DNA from: Chryseobacterium piscicola
GTDB taxonomy: Bacteria; Bacteroidota; Bacteroidia; Flavobacteriales; Weeksellaceae
DNA length: 64,000 bases
Direction of reading: 5' to 3'
Assembly: GCF_900156685.1 (NCBI RefSeq)
Contig: NZ_FTOJ01000003.1
Span: 248,001-312,000 of the forward strand
The notes under the pieces were generated by a model. The model was not told the origin of the DNA and did no database searches. It saw nothing but the letters and a program-made list of their open reading frames with translations. A program made the position numbers and the translations under genes. How positions within the stretch are numbered: the first letter of the stretch is position 1; every line of letters starts with the position of its first letter. Shown in pieces: positions 1-8,513 of this stretch.

Positions 1-386
1 TAGACCCTGCATCTGTTACTGAAAAAGATAAAAAACCAGCCGATCTTGAAGGTCACCTTAAAAATCCAGACTTCTTCGACGTTACCAAATTCCCGACTGC
101 AGATTTCAAAATCACCAGCGTTGCAGATCTTGCTACTGCGCCGGCTGATGCTGTGGCTGGAGCCAACAAAACTGTAAGCGGAAACCTTACACTTCTTGGG
201 AAAACTGTAAATGTTTCTTTCCCTGCAAAAGTAGATGTTGCTGAAGGTACAGCTGCAGTACAAGCTAAATTTACTGTGAATAGAGCAGATTGGGGAATCA
301 AATTCGGTACAGACGAAACAGATCCTGCTGAATGGATGATCAGCAAAGACATTGAAATTTCTGTTGACGTGAAAGCTACAAAATAA
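1..386 (+). CDS. YceI family protein, C-terminal part (5' end outside window)
   Basis: The open frame runs in from the left edge (first full codon at base 3) and stops at 384-386, so only the last ~127 residues are visible. The visible part has the YceI pattern: HLKNPDFFDVTKFPTADFKI followed by a second half that reads GNLTLLGKTVNVSFPAKV. YceI proteins are secreted lipocalin-like beta-barrels that bind polyisoprenoid or amphiphilic lipids; a signal peptide would lie upstream, outside the window. A strong hairpin terminator follows 17 bases after the stop. The exact ligand cannot be told from the sequence. Confidence 0.9.
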   Translation, partial: DPASVTEKDKKPADLEGHLKNPDFFDVTKFPTADFKITSVADLATAPADAVAGANKTVSGNLTLLGKTVNVSFPAKVDVAEGTAAVQAKFTVNRADWGIKFGTDETDPAEWMISKDIEISVDVKATK

Positions 387-402
387 TTTGAATCGTTAAT
401 AT

Positions 403-436
403 AAAAAGACTCACTTCATAGAAGTGAGTCTTTTTT
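403..436 (+). terminator. Rho-independent terminator after the YceI gene
   Basis: A 15-base arm (AAAAAGACTCACTTC) and its exact complement flank the loop ATA and end in a T-run. The A-run on the left side means it could also act on the minus strand. Confidence 0.85.
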
Positions 437-663
437 AATTTATGAATTTGAAAATATCTAAAATGTATAATGTGTAAGAGAAACAGCAGATTGCCAAAAA
501 TCTCTATGATGTACAAATGAAGATTATAAAAACTATTTGCAAAAGGAAATTGTGTACTATTCCCTAAAATCAGCATTAAAATTCACAATTTCTGAACTGA
601 AAATTGATCAAAATTGGTATGAAGCCTAACTTCATATCAAAAAGATTCTGAAGAATTCCTGCT

Positions 664-1110
664 TTAGTATTTTTCTGAAAGATATCTGTAAGCCTTCAAG
701 TACTTATTAAAACGTTGAATGTCTTTTGGGGTTAGTTCACGGTTTACACGCCTCAGATCCATATTATCACGAAGATCATTAAGTTTTACTGCAACAGCAA
801 GAGGTGAACGTTCTGTACGTTTTACAAAATCATCATAAATTTCTTCTGGATCATATTTTGTTAAACAATTGATAGCGAAAAGGATGTATTCGGGAAAGCC
901 TTCATTTCGTAGGTATTCTATGCTGAACTCGTCGAGGTTATCTTCTACCACATCGTGAAGAACGCCAACTATTTTTTCATCTGTCGTTTTACCGTATTCC
1001 ATCACACGCATTACATGTGCGATGTAAGGCGCGTGGTATTTATCTTTTTGTCCTTTGTGAGCCTTGTCGGCAATCTTTATAGCCTTGTGTAGCAATTCTT
1101 CTTTGGTCAT
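664..1110 (-). CDS. Stand-alone HD-domain phosphohydrolase, SpoT/Mesh1-like
   Basis: The 148-aa protein is a single HD domain. Visible metal-site residues are H32, the HD pair H52-D53 with E56-D57 (LHDVVED), and D112 in KLNDLRDNM. This spacing resembles the (p)ppGpp hydrolase domain of Rel/SpoT (HDxxED, then KLADRLHNM) and small alarmone hydrolases such as Mesh1. No synthetase or TGS domain is present. Hydrolysis of (p)ppGpp is an inference; other HD proteins cleave other phosphoesters. It is a single gene on the minus strand, downstream of mreB and a possible 59-codon ORF. A TAnnTTTG box lies 22 bases before the start. Confidence 0.75.
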   Translation of the reverse strand: MTKEELLHKAIKIADKAHKGQKDKYHAPYIAHVMRVMEYGKTTDEKIVGVLHDVVEDNLDEFSIEYLRNEGFPEYILFAINCLTKYDPEEIYDDFVKRTERSPLAVAVKLNDLRDNMDLRRVNRELTPKDIQRFNKYLKAYRYLSEKY

Positions 1111-1132
1111 GAGTTTTGTAGAAATAGAAATG

Positions 1133-1140
1133 CAAAAGTA
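1133..1140 (-). promoter_or_regulatory. Putative -7 promoter box of the HD hydrolase gene
   Basis: TACTTTTG on the minus strand matches the Bacteroidota -7 consensus TAnnTTTG, 22 bases before the ATG. No clear TTG was found at the usual -33 distance. Confidence 0.4.
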
Positions 1141-1200
1141 AAAAACAACGTCTAGAAATTCTGTGTTTTTCTAAATAATTTTACAATATATTAATAACAT

Positions 1201-1380
1201 TTAATTCTCTTCTAAAGGGAATCTAGAATCTGTTTTTATCTGTTCAAAATCATCTAAAAGACTTGTTATTTTAAAGTAATCATTGGTTTTTACAGCTAAA
1301 AAAGTGTTATAAAACCTATTCATAGAAAAATAATATACATTAGATAATTTATGCAAAATGCGTAGATTGTATAAATACAT
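1201..1380 (-). CDS. Possible 59-aa hypothetical protein downstream of mreB
   Basis: An ATG-to-TAA frame of 59 codons fills most of the 310-base gap between the HD hydrolase and mreB, beginning 40 bases after the mreB stop on the same strand. Its product starts MYLYNLRILHKL and ends DDFEQIKTDSRFPLEEN. It has no signal peptide or membrane segment, and I recognise no family. It could be a small gene co-transcribed with mreB or a remnant. The frame stays open for 14 codons before the ATG but contains no earlier ATG. Base composition alone does not separate it from chance in such AT-rich DNA. Confidence 0.3.
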   Translation of the reverse strand: MYLYNLRILHKLSNVYYFSMNRFYNTFLAVKTNDYFKITSLLDDFEQIKTDSRFPLEEN

Positions 1381-1420
1381 TTTAAATAAGATGAATAAAT
1401 CAGATTGGTAAAACTTCTTT

Positions 1421-2446
1421 CTATTTCATCAAGAATCTAAATTTATTATTATTTTTAAGTGCTATTCCTGTTCCACGAACAACAGCTCTCAAAGGATCTT
1501 CGGCGACGAAGACGGGCAATCCTGTTTTTCTGTGAATTCTATCAGCTAATCCGTTTAGCAATGCGCCACCGCCAGCGAGAAAAATTCCTGTTTTGTAGAT
1601 ATCAGTTGCTAGTTCTGGAGGAGTTATAGACAAGGTTTCCAAAATCGCATCTTCAATTCTCATAATAGATTTATCTAATGCTCTGAAAATTTCCTTATAG
1701 TTTACCATAATTTCTTTTGGCTTACCTGTAATCAAATCTTTTCCTTGAACTGAAATATCATCTAGCGGCACATCTAATTCTTCCAAAGCAGAACCAATTT
1801 CAATCTTAATTCTTTCTGCAGTTCTCTCGCCAATATCCAGATTGTGTTGTGACCTTATAAAATACGAAATATCATTCGTGAAAACATCTCCTGCTAATTT
1901 CAATGATTTATCCACCACTATTCCACCTAACGCAATCACCGCAATTTCTGTAGTACCTCCGCCAATATCTACAATCATGTTACCTTCAGGACTTTCTACA
2001 TCAATCCCTGCTCCAATAGCTGCTGCCATTGGTTCGTAGATTAATATTACCTCTTTTGCATTAACTTTTTGGGCAGAATCTCTTACTGCCCGTCTTTCAA
2101 CTTCAGTTATTCCGGAGGGAATACAAATAACAATCCTCAGTGCTGGTTTTACTATTTTACCCTTGATTTCAGAAATTTGTTTAATAAATTCTTTTATCAT
2201 GTGTTCAGAGGCATGAAAGTCTGCAATAACGCCATCTTTTAGAGGTCTTATTACTTTAATGTTTTCATGAGTTTTACCCTGCATCAATTTTGCTTGTGTT
2301 CCTACAGCAATAGCTTTACCCGTCAAACGGTCGATAGCTACAATAGATGGCTGGTCTATAACGATTTTATTATTGTGAATTATCAGGGTATTAGCCGTTC
2401 CTAGATCTATTGCAATCTCTTCCGTAAACATATCAAATATACCCAT
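1421..2446 (-). CDS. mreB: Rod shape-determining protein MreB (actin-like ATPase)
   Basis: The 341-aa product matches MreB along its full length. Visible actin-fold nucleotide motifs are IAIDLGTANT (phosphate 1, ~residue 11), VDIGGGTTEIAVI (phosphate 2, ~160) and FLAGGGALLNGL (adenosine, ~290). The N-terminus MGIFDMFTEEIAIDLG is typical for the family. MreB forms membrane-associated filaments that guide lateral cell-wall synthesis. It stands alone: mreC, mreD and rodA are not adjacent, unlike the classic mreBCD cluster, so it could be a second MreB paralogue. Only the 59-codon ORF follows it closely. Confidence 0.93.
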   Translation of the reverse strand: MGIFDMFTEEIAIDLGTANTLIIHNNKIVIDQPSIVAIDRLTGKAIAVGTQAKLMQGKTHENIKVIRPLKDGVIADFHASEHMIKEFIKQISEIKGKIVKPALRIVICIPSGITEVERRAVRDSAQKVNAKEVILIYEPMAAAIGAGIDVESPEGNMIVDIGGGTTEIAVIALGGIVVDKSLKLAGDVFTNDISYFIRSQHNLDIGERTAERIKIEIGSALEELDVPLDDISVQGKDLITGKPKEIMVNYKEIFRALDKSIMRIEDAILETLSITPPELATDIYKTGIFLAGGGALLNGLADRIHRKTGLPVFVAEDPLRAVVRGTGIALKNNNKFRFLMK

Positions 2447-2792
2447 CTTACATTAATTTTTAATTGATAAATGTACGGCTAATAGTTTTATATCCTTGCT
2501 ACAATAGCAATAATAAGAAGTTAAACATAAGTTAAAAAGCTTTGAAAATAAAAATTGATTCTAAGATTCTATTTAAAAAAAAATTAGTCGGAAATAATTT
2601 TGATAAACTTTAAACAAGCTCTAAGATAATGTTTAGATTTCAGCATTATTCTTGTAAAGCAAATAATCATAAACGAGTCTCCTATTTCTTCCATTTATAT
2701 TTTTTCGGAATGATGCTTGCTTTAAATATTTAATAAATTCTTTTATTCTAAATCTTTTTTTTTAAATTAGAGTAACCACAAATTTTTCAATC
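2447..2792. other. 346-base intergenic region between divergent mreB and the Rossmann-fold gene
   Basis: Very AT-rich. It must carry the promoters of two divergent genes, but I could not pick a convincing TAnnTTTG box for either. On the minus strand, about 43 codons ending at a TAA at 2633-2635 are open and look protein-like but lack a start codon (see findings). No RNA gene or repeat is evident. Confidence 0.5.
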
Positions 2793-3443
2793 ATGAAAGC
2801 ATTAATTATTGGGGCTACTGGCGCCACGGGTAAAGATTTGGTACAGCAACTCCTCAATGATCCCGACTACACAGCTGTAGATATTTTCGTTAGAAAACCC
2901 CTAGGAATATATAATGACAAACTAAAAATTCATGTCGTAGATTTTGATCAACCTGATCAATGGAAAAATCTTGTTGCCGGAGACGTTGCTTTTTCTTGTC
3001 TTGGCACAACGCTGAAAGATGCTGGCAGTAGGGATGCGCAATGGAAAGTAGATTACAATTATCAGTATAATTTTGCAAAATCGGCAAAAGAAAATAACGT
3101 GGACGATTTTGTTCTCGTTTCAGCTTATGGTGCAGATTCTAAATCTAAAATTTTCTATTCTCGAATGAAGGGCGAATTGGAAAATGCCGTGAGACAGCTT
3201 CATTTCAATAAAATCACCATTTTCAAACCGGGAATGCTAGAAAGAAAAGATTCTGAAAGGAATGGCGAAGTTTTGGGCGGAAGAATCATTAAATTCGCCA
3301 ATAAAATTGGGCTTTTAGAAAGCCATAAACCTTTACCAACGCAGGTTTTGGCCAAAGCTATGATCAATTCTTCAAAAATAAAGAGCAGTGGATATTCTAG
3401 TATAAAACTGGGAAACATTTTTGCCTTTGCTGATAAAACTTAG
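2793..3443 (+). CDS. NAD(P)-binding Rossmann-fold oxidoreductase, HTATIP2/TIP30-like
   Basis: The 216-aa protein opens with MKALIIGATGATGKDLVQQL, whose GATGATG is the glycine-rich NAD(P)-binding loop of atypical short-chain dehydrogenases. Further family signs are FSCLGTT (~68), FVLVSAYGAD (~106) and the YSRMKGELE stretch (~122), which holds a Tyr-x-x-x-Lys pair. Length and layout fit the small TIP30/NmrA-like group; the substrate is unknown. It is a single gene divergent from mreB and convergent with the VIT-domain gene, with a strong bidirectional terminator after it. Confidence 0.82.
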   Translation: MKALIIGATGATGKDLVQQLLNDPDYTAVDIFVRKPLGIYNDKLKIHVVDFDQPDQWKNLVAGDVAFSCLGTTLKDAGSRDAQWKVDYNYQYNFAKSAKENNVDDFVLVSAYGADSKSKIFYSRMKGELENAVRQLHFNKITIFKPGMLERKDSERNGEVLGGRIIKFANKIGLLESHKPLPTQVLAKAMINSSKIKSSGYSSIKLGNIFAFADKT

Positions 3444-3460
3444 ATCTATTTTAATTCTAT

Positions 3461-3504
3461 AAAAAATGCCGAAGAACAATTAATTCTTCGGCAATTTTTT
3501 TTTT
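3461..3504. terminator. Bidirectional terminator between convergent genes
   Basis: The 10-bp perfect stem TGCCGAAGAA/TTCTTCGGCA (3467-3476 and 3484-3493) is preceded by an A-run and followed by a long T-run. It serves both the Rossmann-fold gene (+) and the VIT-domain gene (-). Confidence 0.9.
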
Positions 3505-3512
3505 AATTTCAT

Positions 3513-6356
3513 CTAAAACTCAAATTCGCCAATAAGAATTTTGCTGTCACTTTCTGGTTTATTTTCCTTTTGATTTTGGAAAACGGCAATTTTTCTTTCC
3601 TGCCTTCCATCGGAATAATACAGATAAACTTCAGCCATAATTGTTGTGGGGCCAGAAAGAATATTCTGTCTTTCACCATAGAAATTGGTTTTAATTTTAT
3701 ATTTTCCTTTTATTGCTTTTTTCAACAAAAACTGCTCAGGACCAAATCCTTGCGTAAAATCATTGCTTAATCTTCCACCAATCTGAGTAGATTTATGAGA
3801 ATATGAACAATCCTCTCCTTTCGGATCGGTTACCCAAAGGTCAATATCAGTATTGTCTTTATTCCAGTTAATAACCACACGAATGTCTACCGGAAGATCA
3901 GCTTTTAATCGATCATCAATTTTACTTCCATCCACACCTTTGTTTTGTTTGAGGATATTATTGATTTCCATGATTAAAATTTCTTCAATACCATAATCAC
4001 GCACTGCAATTTCGTCGGTAAACTCTTGATATAGAATTGATTTGTAAATATCCAAAGCCTCCTGAGGTCTTTTATTATCAACCAAAGCCAAAGCATGATC
4101 TCTGTGACTTTGCGCATCAAAAGGTCGCCATTCCAGAATTTTCTGGGTTATCCAGAGTTCTTTTTCGTAGTGACCGCGCTGTTTCAAGAGATAAGAAATG
4201 GTTTTGTAGAGCTCTTCATTTTCAAGATCAAGCTCCGCAAGAGTACTTAAGACTTTTAAAGCCAAAGCTTTATCTCCTTTTTTGAAAAGCAATTTTGAAA
4301 TATCAAAATAGTAAGTTACCTGCTTCTCGTGTTTAGATCGGTTTTCCAGATATTTCTGATAAATCACTTCCGCAGACTGCAGATTCTGGAAATCTTTCAT
4401 GTATCCTGCTTTGCTTTCTACATCAATTAAAGTTATTTTTCCTTCGGTTTTTCTGCCAGAATTAAATATTTCTATAGATTCATCAGACATTTTATTTGCT
4501 TCCGAAGAAACTGCAACACCATAAACTCTTCCTTGTATCGCTTCAGCAACATTACTGTTCACAATTTGAGATTGATTTTTTATTGCGGGATAAATTTTCT
4601 TTTCTTCAGGTTTAAAATCTGTATTCCACCATGTTTTCAATTCTCTGGTTTTGTCGAAAGCTTTGGATAGAAGATTTCTTCTCTGCTCCAAAACTCTTCC
4701 TTTATTTTGAGACACAATCCTTTGGTATTCTGCTTTCAATTCTTGTGGAGGCGTAATTTTGTAGCGAACATAATCATTGATATCATCCAGAACAATCAAG
4801 CTTGTATTTTTGCTCACTACACCAAATTGTTCGCTGATATTTTTTATTTCGTTTCTATTTTTGGCAGGATTTACTTCGAGTTCATCAATTTTTCTCTGAG
4901 CCCAGAATTGTGCGATTTCCCAATTTTCTGTGGCTGAAGCATTGGTAAAATCTACGGGAATTTCAAATTTTTCGTTTCCGATAGCAAAAATTGCAGTTAG
5001 TTTGCCTAGATTGCCTGAAGCAATTCCGAAAATATTGATAGGTTCATTCACCACAGAGCCAACATTTGGAAAAACTTCCTGAACAGTAGGATTTTCTTTA
5101 AAACCTAAAAACCTTACAGGTAATTTTTTAAACTTCATTAAAGCCGCCTGCGTATCTGTTTCGTTTAAATTGATGAAATTTCCGCCGGATTGATTGGCAA
5201 GCATTTTCAACAAATTAAAATCTGAGGTTGGTGTGCTGGTAATACTGTTTAAAGGCTTTTTGAATTTAATATTTAAATCTCCAAAGTTAGATATTCCGTC
5301 CGAAAACAATAGATACTCTTCTACTCCGCTCAGTTCTTTCAAAGCTTCGAAATCAGTTCCGCCATCGTATTTTAAGTTTAAAATTTTATTTTTTAGAGCT
5401 ACCCAGTTCCCCTGCGAAATCACAAAGTTTTCTGATGTGTCCAATGTGTTATTTAAGGTCAATAAAGAAACAGTAACGTTCTTATTATCTGAAAAATAGG
5501 CATTCAGAAAATCCAATTCCTTATCGAGATTCCTTTTAGATCCGCTGTACGAGTTATCCCAAATAATGGCAATTTTCTCGGATTTTGGCTTCTCTTTATT
5601 CGGAAAATCTATACTAACATTGGCAGCAAAATAAGATTGGTTTTCTGATGCTTTCTGCAAAATAACATTTGAAGTTTGACTCGTTTTTGGGATATTAATT
5701 TTTAAATTTTCATTTGGAGTGAAATTTTCTTTAGAAATAGCTGCAATCCATTGGTTTCCTTGTTTTTGAAACGAAAAACTTCCATCCGCATTTTCAATGA
5801 TTTTAGGAGTTGAATTACCATCATTAATAGAAACTTTTATTTCGAATTTTGGAATACTTAAGGCATTAGCAAAAATCATAAAATACTGATATTCAGAAGC
5901 TGTGTTTTTCAACTCTTGATGATAAGTAATCTGAATTGTGCGACTTCCTTTTTCGGGTAAAGGATAAATTCTTGTTCTAAAGTTATTTCCCTGAACTTTC
6001 TCTATAATTCCAGGGTCTACATTTCTTTTTTCTATACTTTCAAACACCTCTTTTGCTCTTTCTTTCGGTACGGGAACGGCATTTCTTAGTTTTCCGTTGA
6101 TGTCTAAAGCATATCCACTCACACTCACACCATCCGGAAGTGGAAAGGTAAGTGTGGCCTCCAGAAGTCTATTACTGGGGTTGTAAAATGTATAGGTTGC
6201 CGTTGTAGTGGCAAGATTTCCTAATATCTTTGTCTCAAATTTTGCATTCTGAAGAATAACAGGATGTTTTTTTTCTCCCGAAACTTCTAGCGAAGGAATT
6301 TGCGCAAACGCTGACGTGAAAGCCAATGTAGCGATTATACTAATCAATTTTTTCAT
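3513..6356 (-). CDS. Secreted VIT / vWA-like / TPR / DUF2135 protein (947 aa)
   Basis: A signal peptide (residues 1-18, cut after AFA) precedes a VIT (vault protein inter-alpha-trypsin) domain at about 20-150, with its GYALDINGKLRNAVPVPKERA stretch near 81-101. A vWA-like segment follows, with a DxSxS metal-site motif D267-N-S269-Y-S271. About residues 680-790 look helical and TPR-like, and the C-terminus from ~830 (DIDLWVTDPKGEDC) is DUF2135. Proteins of this layout are exported and presumably act in the periplasm or on the surface; the role is unknown. A short linker near residue 612 reads AIQGRVYGVAV, similar to the TonB-plug motif of SusC-like receptors. It is the last of three minus-strand envelope genes. 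Confidence 0.88.
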   Translation of the reverse strand: MKKLISIIATLAFTSAFAQIPSLEVSGEKKHPVILQNAKFETKILGNLATTTATYTFYNPSNRLLEATLTFPLPDGVSVSGYALDINGKLRNAVPVPKERAKEVFESIEKRNVDPGIIEKVQGNNFRTRIYPLPEKGSRTIQITYHQELKNTASEYQYFMIFANALSIPKFEIKVSINDGNSTPKIIENADGSFSFQKQGNQWIAAISKENFTPNENLKINIPKTSQTSNVILQKASENQSYFAANVSIDFPNKEKPKSEKIAIIWDNSYSGSKRNLDKELDFLNAYFSDNKNVTVSLLTLNNTLDTSENFVISQGNWVALKNKILNLKYDGGTDFEALKELSGVEEYLLFSDGISNFGDLNIKFKKPLNSITSTPTSDFNLLKMLANQSGGNFINLNETDTQAALMKFKKLPVRFLGFKENPTVQEVFPNVGSVVNEPINIFGIASGNLGKLTAIFAIGNEKFEIPVDFTNASATENWEIAQFWAQRKIDELEVNPAKNRNEIKNISEQFGVVSKNTSLIVLDDINDYVRYKITPPQELKAEYQRIVSQNKGRVLEQRRNLLSKAFDKTRELKTWWNTDFKPEEKKIYPAIKNQSQIVNSNVAEAIQGRVYGVAVSSEANKMSDESIEIFNSGRKTEGKITLIDVESKAGYMKDFQNLQSAEVIYQKYLENRSKHEKQVTYYFDISKLLFKKGDKALALKVLSTLAELDLENEELYKTISYLLKQRGHYEKELWITQKILEWRPFDAQSHRDHALALVDNKRPQEALDIYKSILYQEFTDEIAVRDYGIEEILIMEINNILKQNKGVDGSKIDDRLKADLPVDIRVVINWNKDNTDIDLWVTDPKGEDCSYSHKSTQIGGRLSNDFTQGFGPEQFLLKKAIKGKYKIKTNFYGERQNILSGPTTIMAEVYLYYSDGRQERKIAVFQNQKENKPESDSKILIGEFEF

Positions 6357-6437
6357 ATTTGATTTTTATTAATTTAAATGAAAACCAACATTTAGAGTAT
6401 TGTAAAAATGGTTATTATTTAAATTTAATTAACAAAA

Positions 6438-6971
6438 CTATTTCTTTATTTTTTTTGTAGATTTTTTCGATACCTTTTTTGATGATTTTTCTAGATCAGA
6501 AGTCGCTTTTTCTGCAGTTTCTACAGCAATATCTACAGATTCTACTTCTTGATTTGCAACATCTGGCCTAGGCACATTCTCATCTATTTTCTCGATTGGA
6601 GAAAACTCTACGGAATCTTTTTTCAGAATAAAACTATAGTTTCCTCTAAGACTTTTGGGTTCTTCGCAACCTCCTACCATATCTGCAGCACCTTCAGAAA
6701 ACTCGATAGTATTAGGTTCGTAAACGTTATAGTGCCCATCCATGTGGAAACATGAATTGCCAGTATCAAATTTTTCATTCTCAAATTGGAGGTAGTGAAA
6801 TTTACTTTGTTCTGAGGGCAAATTGATTCTCTTCACTTTTTTCAAAACAGCCTTTCCGTCCGTAGAAATAGATTCTATTTTCCAGGTTGTTTTTTGGAAA
6901 AAATTGGTTTGAGCACTCAACTGTAATGCAAAAGTAAATACCGAGAGTGAAATGATTTTTGTAATTTTCAT
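6438..6971 (-). CDS. Secreted 177-aa protein, possibly META/HslJ- or lipocalin-like
   Basis: The N-terminus has a signal peptide (MKITKIISLSVFTFALQLSA). The core TWKIESISTDGKAV...FENEKFDTGNSCFHMDGHY...TIEFSEGAADMVGGCEEP resembles small beta-barrel META/HslJ-like domains, with two Cys (in NSCF and GGCEEP) that could pair. The last ~45 residues are acidic, then a Lys/Ser-rich tail ends SKKSTKKIKK. The family call is a guess from pattern. It lies 81 bases before the VIT-protein gene and 113 bases after the protease gene on the same strand, so co-expression is possible. Confidence 0.6.
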   Translation of the reverse strand: MKITKIISLSVFTFALQLSAQTNFFQKTTWKIESISTDGKAVLKKVKRINLPSEQSKFHYLQFENEKFDTGNSCFHMDGHYNVYEPNTIEFSEGAADMVGGCEEPKSLRGNYSFILKKDSVEFSPIEKIDENVPRPDVANQEVESVDIAVETAEKATSDLEKSSKKVSKKSTKKIKK

Positions 6972-7084
6972 TGTGTTTTTTCTAAAAATATTTAAGATTT
7001 AAATTTATTTCTAAAATAGTTAATATAATTTGAGTTAATTTTAAATTAATCTATATAAGTTGATAATATTTAAATTATTACAAT

Positions 7085-8425
7085 CTATTTAGTTTCTTGT
7101 TTTTTTGTAATTAAAAAAGGAAATGAAGACCGAATCTGTTTAGAAACAATACCAAAATTAAAGCCTTGGATTTGATCTATCCCACTAAAATTCACGGCAA
7201 TAAGCTGTCCACAATTATTGAAAACAGGAGCTCCGCTTGCACCGTGTGTAGAAGTTACACTGTACTGAATTTTTGTTCCGTCTGATTCTTTACTTATTTG
7301 CCCGTTGTATAATTGAACTTTTACACCAGAGTTGGTAAGTGCCAAATCTTCTCCTAAAGGATAACCAATCATAACTGCTTTTTCGCCAGGGTGAAGAGAT
7401 TTATCATCTGTAATAGAATTATCTAAATTGATAATATTCACAACAGTATTGGGCGTTTCTTTATTTGAAAGTTGTAGAATTCCTAGGTCTACTCCTTCAT
7501 CCTCAGCAATTTTTTCAACGGTACATGGCAACCATTGATCTGAAGAATCGTGAAGTGCCACAGAAATATCCAATGTTTTCATATACACCTGAATTTCATC
7601 TTGAGAAACATATTCCTTTTGCGGAATTGATGCTGCAATATCTACAGGCTCGGCAAGCGTATCAACTACCGAAGCATCTGAAGAACTTATAAAATCTTCG
7701 CCGGTATTATCTTCTGAACCTTCATCATAATTGCCGCCATCACCTTCCCCATCGTATTCTGAAGAAGCATTTCCCCAATTTGATGCGATGAAAGTTTCGT
7801 AACCATCTTCTGAAATATCTGTAGTTAAAATTGAAGCAATTTTCCTTTTGAAATTTTCGGTATTGGTGAAGATTTTTTCTTTATTTTCAAGAGTATTCCA
7901 AGGTTGAAGTACGTGGCTGTTGGAAATCATATTTCCGTTTTTATCAACAAAAAAAGCTGTTCCGTAGAGTATTTCTTCGGTAGCTTCTGGTATATTGAGC
8001 TGAATTTCTTTGCCTTTTATTTTTGCAAAATATCCGTAGCGGTGCTTTACTATAACTACGGCATCTTTGTAGGCGTCATAAATCTTGGTATCTGTATCTA
8101 GGCAAGCACTTGCTACAATAGGCTCTGTTTTTTGATTTTCTTTGTAAAATTTATATCCAAAATAAGAAATTCCGCTGAGTAGAATAATTCCACCGAGGCT
8201 AAAAAAAGCTATTTTGTAAGGATTTTTTTTGTTGATTTCTGGATCAAGATGCGTAGGAGCTATAACAGGATTTTCTACCACTTCTTCTTTAGGAATTAGC
8301 GGATTTTCATCTCTAATTTCGTTTTCTAATTCAGAAGGCTCTGAAAACTCATTAAATTGCGAATTATTTTCAGGGTGTTTCTTTTCATTAGAATCCTCGT
8401 TAGATTCTTGATTTTCTTTACTCAT
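7085..8425 (-). CDS. Membrane-anchored trypsin-like serine protease with acidic insert
   Basis: The 446-aa product has an acidic, Glu/Asn-rich N-terminal segment (1-70), one transmembrane helix (~72-92) and a chymotrypsin-fold domain outside. A plausible triad is visible: H171 in SNSHV, D313 in GVDLGIL and S397 in the GASGAP motif. Between His and Asp there is a long low-complexity insert rich in Asp, Glu and Gly (~218-255). The fold resembles DegP/S1C proteases without a PDZ domain. Its target is unknown. It is the first gene of the three-gene envelope run ending with the VIT protein; the inferred topology is N-in with an extracytoplasmic protease. Confidence 0.85.
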   Translation of the reverse strand: MSKENQESNEDSNEKKHPENNSQFNEFSEPSELENEIRDENPLIPKEEVVENPVIAPTHLDPEINKKNPYKIAFFSLGGIILLSGISYFGYKFYKENQKTEPIVASACLDTDTKIYDAYKDAVVIVKHRYGYFAKIKGKEIQLNIPEATEEILYGTAFFVDKNGNMISNSHVLQPWNTLENKEKIFTNTENFKRKIASILTTDISEDGYETFIASNWGNASSEYDGEGDGGNYDEGSEDNTGEDFISSSDASVVDTLAEPVDIAASIPQKEYVSQDEIQVYMKTLDISVALHDSSDQWLPCTVEKIAEDEGVDLGILQLSNKETPNTVVNIINLDNSITDDKSLHPGEKAVMIGYPLGEDLALTNSGVKVQLYNGQISKESDGTKIQYSVTSTHGASGAPVFNNCGQLIAVNFSGIDQIQGFNFGIVSKQIRSSFPFLITKKQETK

Positions 8426-8453
8426 TTGCGATTTTTATTTACATTAATTTTAT

Positions 8454-8487
8454 AAAAAAATGTTGACTCTACTAAGTAGAATCAACA
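8454..8487 (-). terminator. Terminator of the aminotransferase gene
   Basis: On the minus strand, a 12-bp stem (TGTTGATTCTAC/GTAGAGTCAACA, one G-T pair) with loop TTA is followed by seven T. It lies 27 bases after the stop of the aminotransferase. Confidence 0.85.
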
Positions 8488-8513
8488 TCATAAATTTAGA
8501 ATAATTTTTTAAT

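Noticed and set aside
376..576. 66-codon minus-strand ORF next to the YceI gene
   Set aside because: It runs through the terminator hairpin at 403-436 and overlaps the YceI stop; the product is an AT-driven hydrophobic string with no family pattern.
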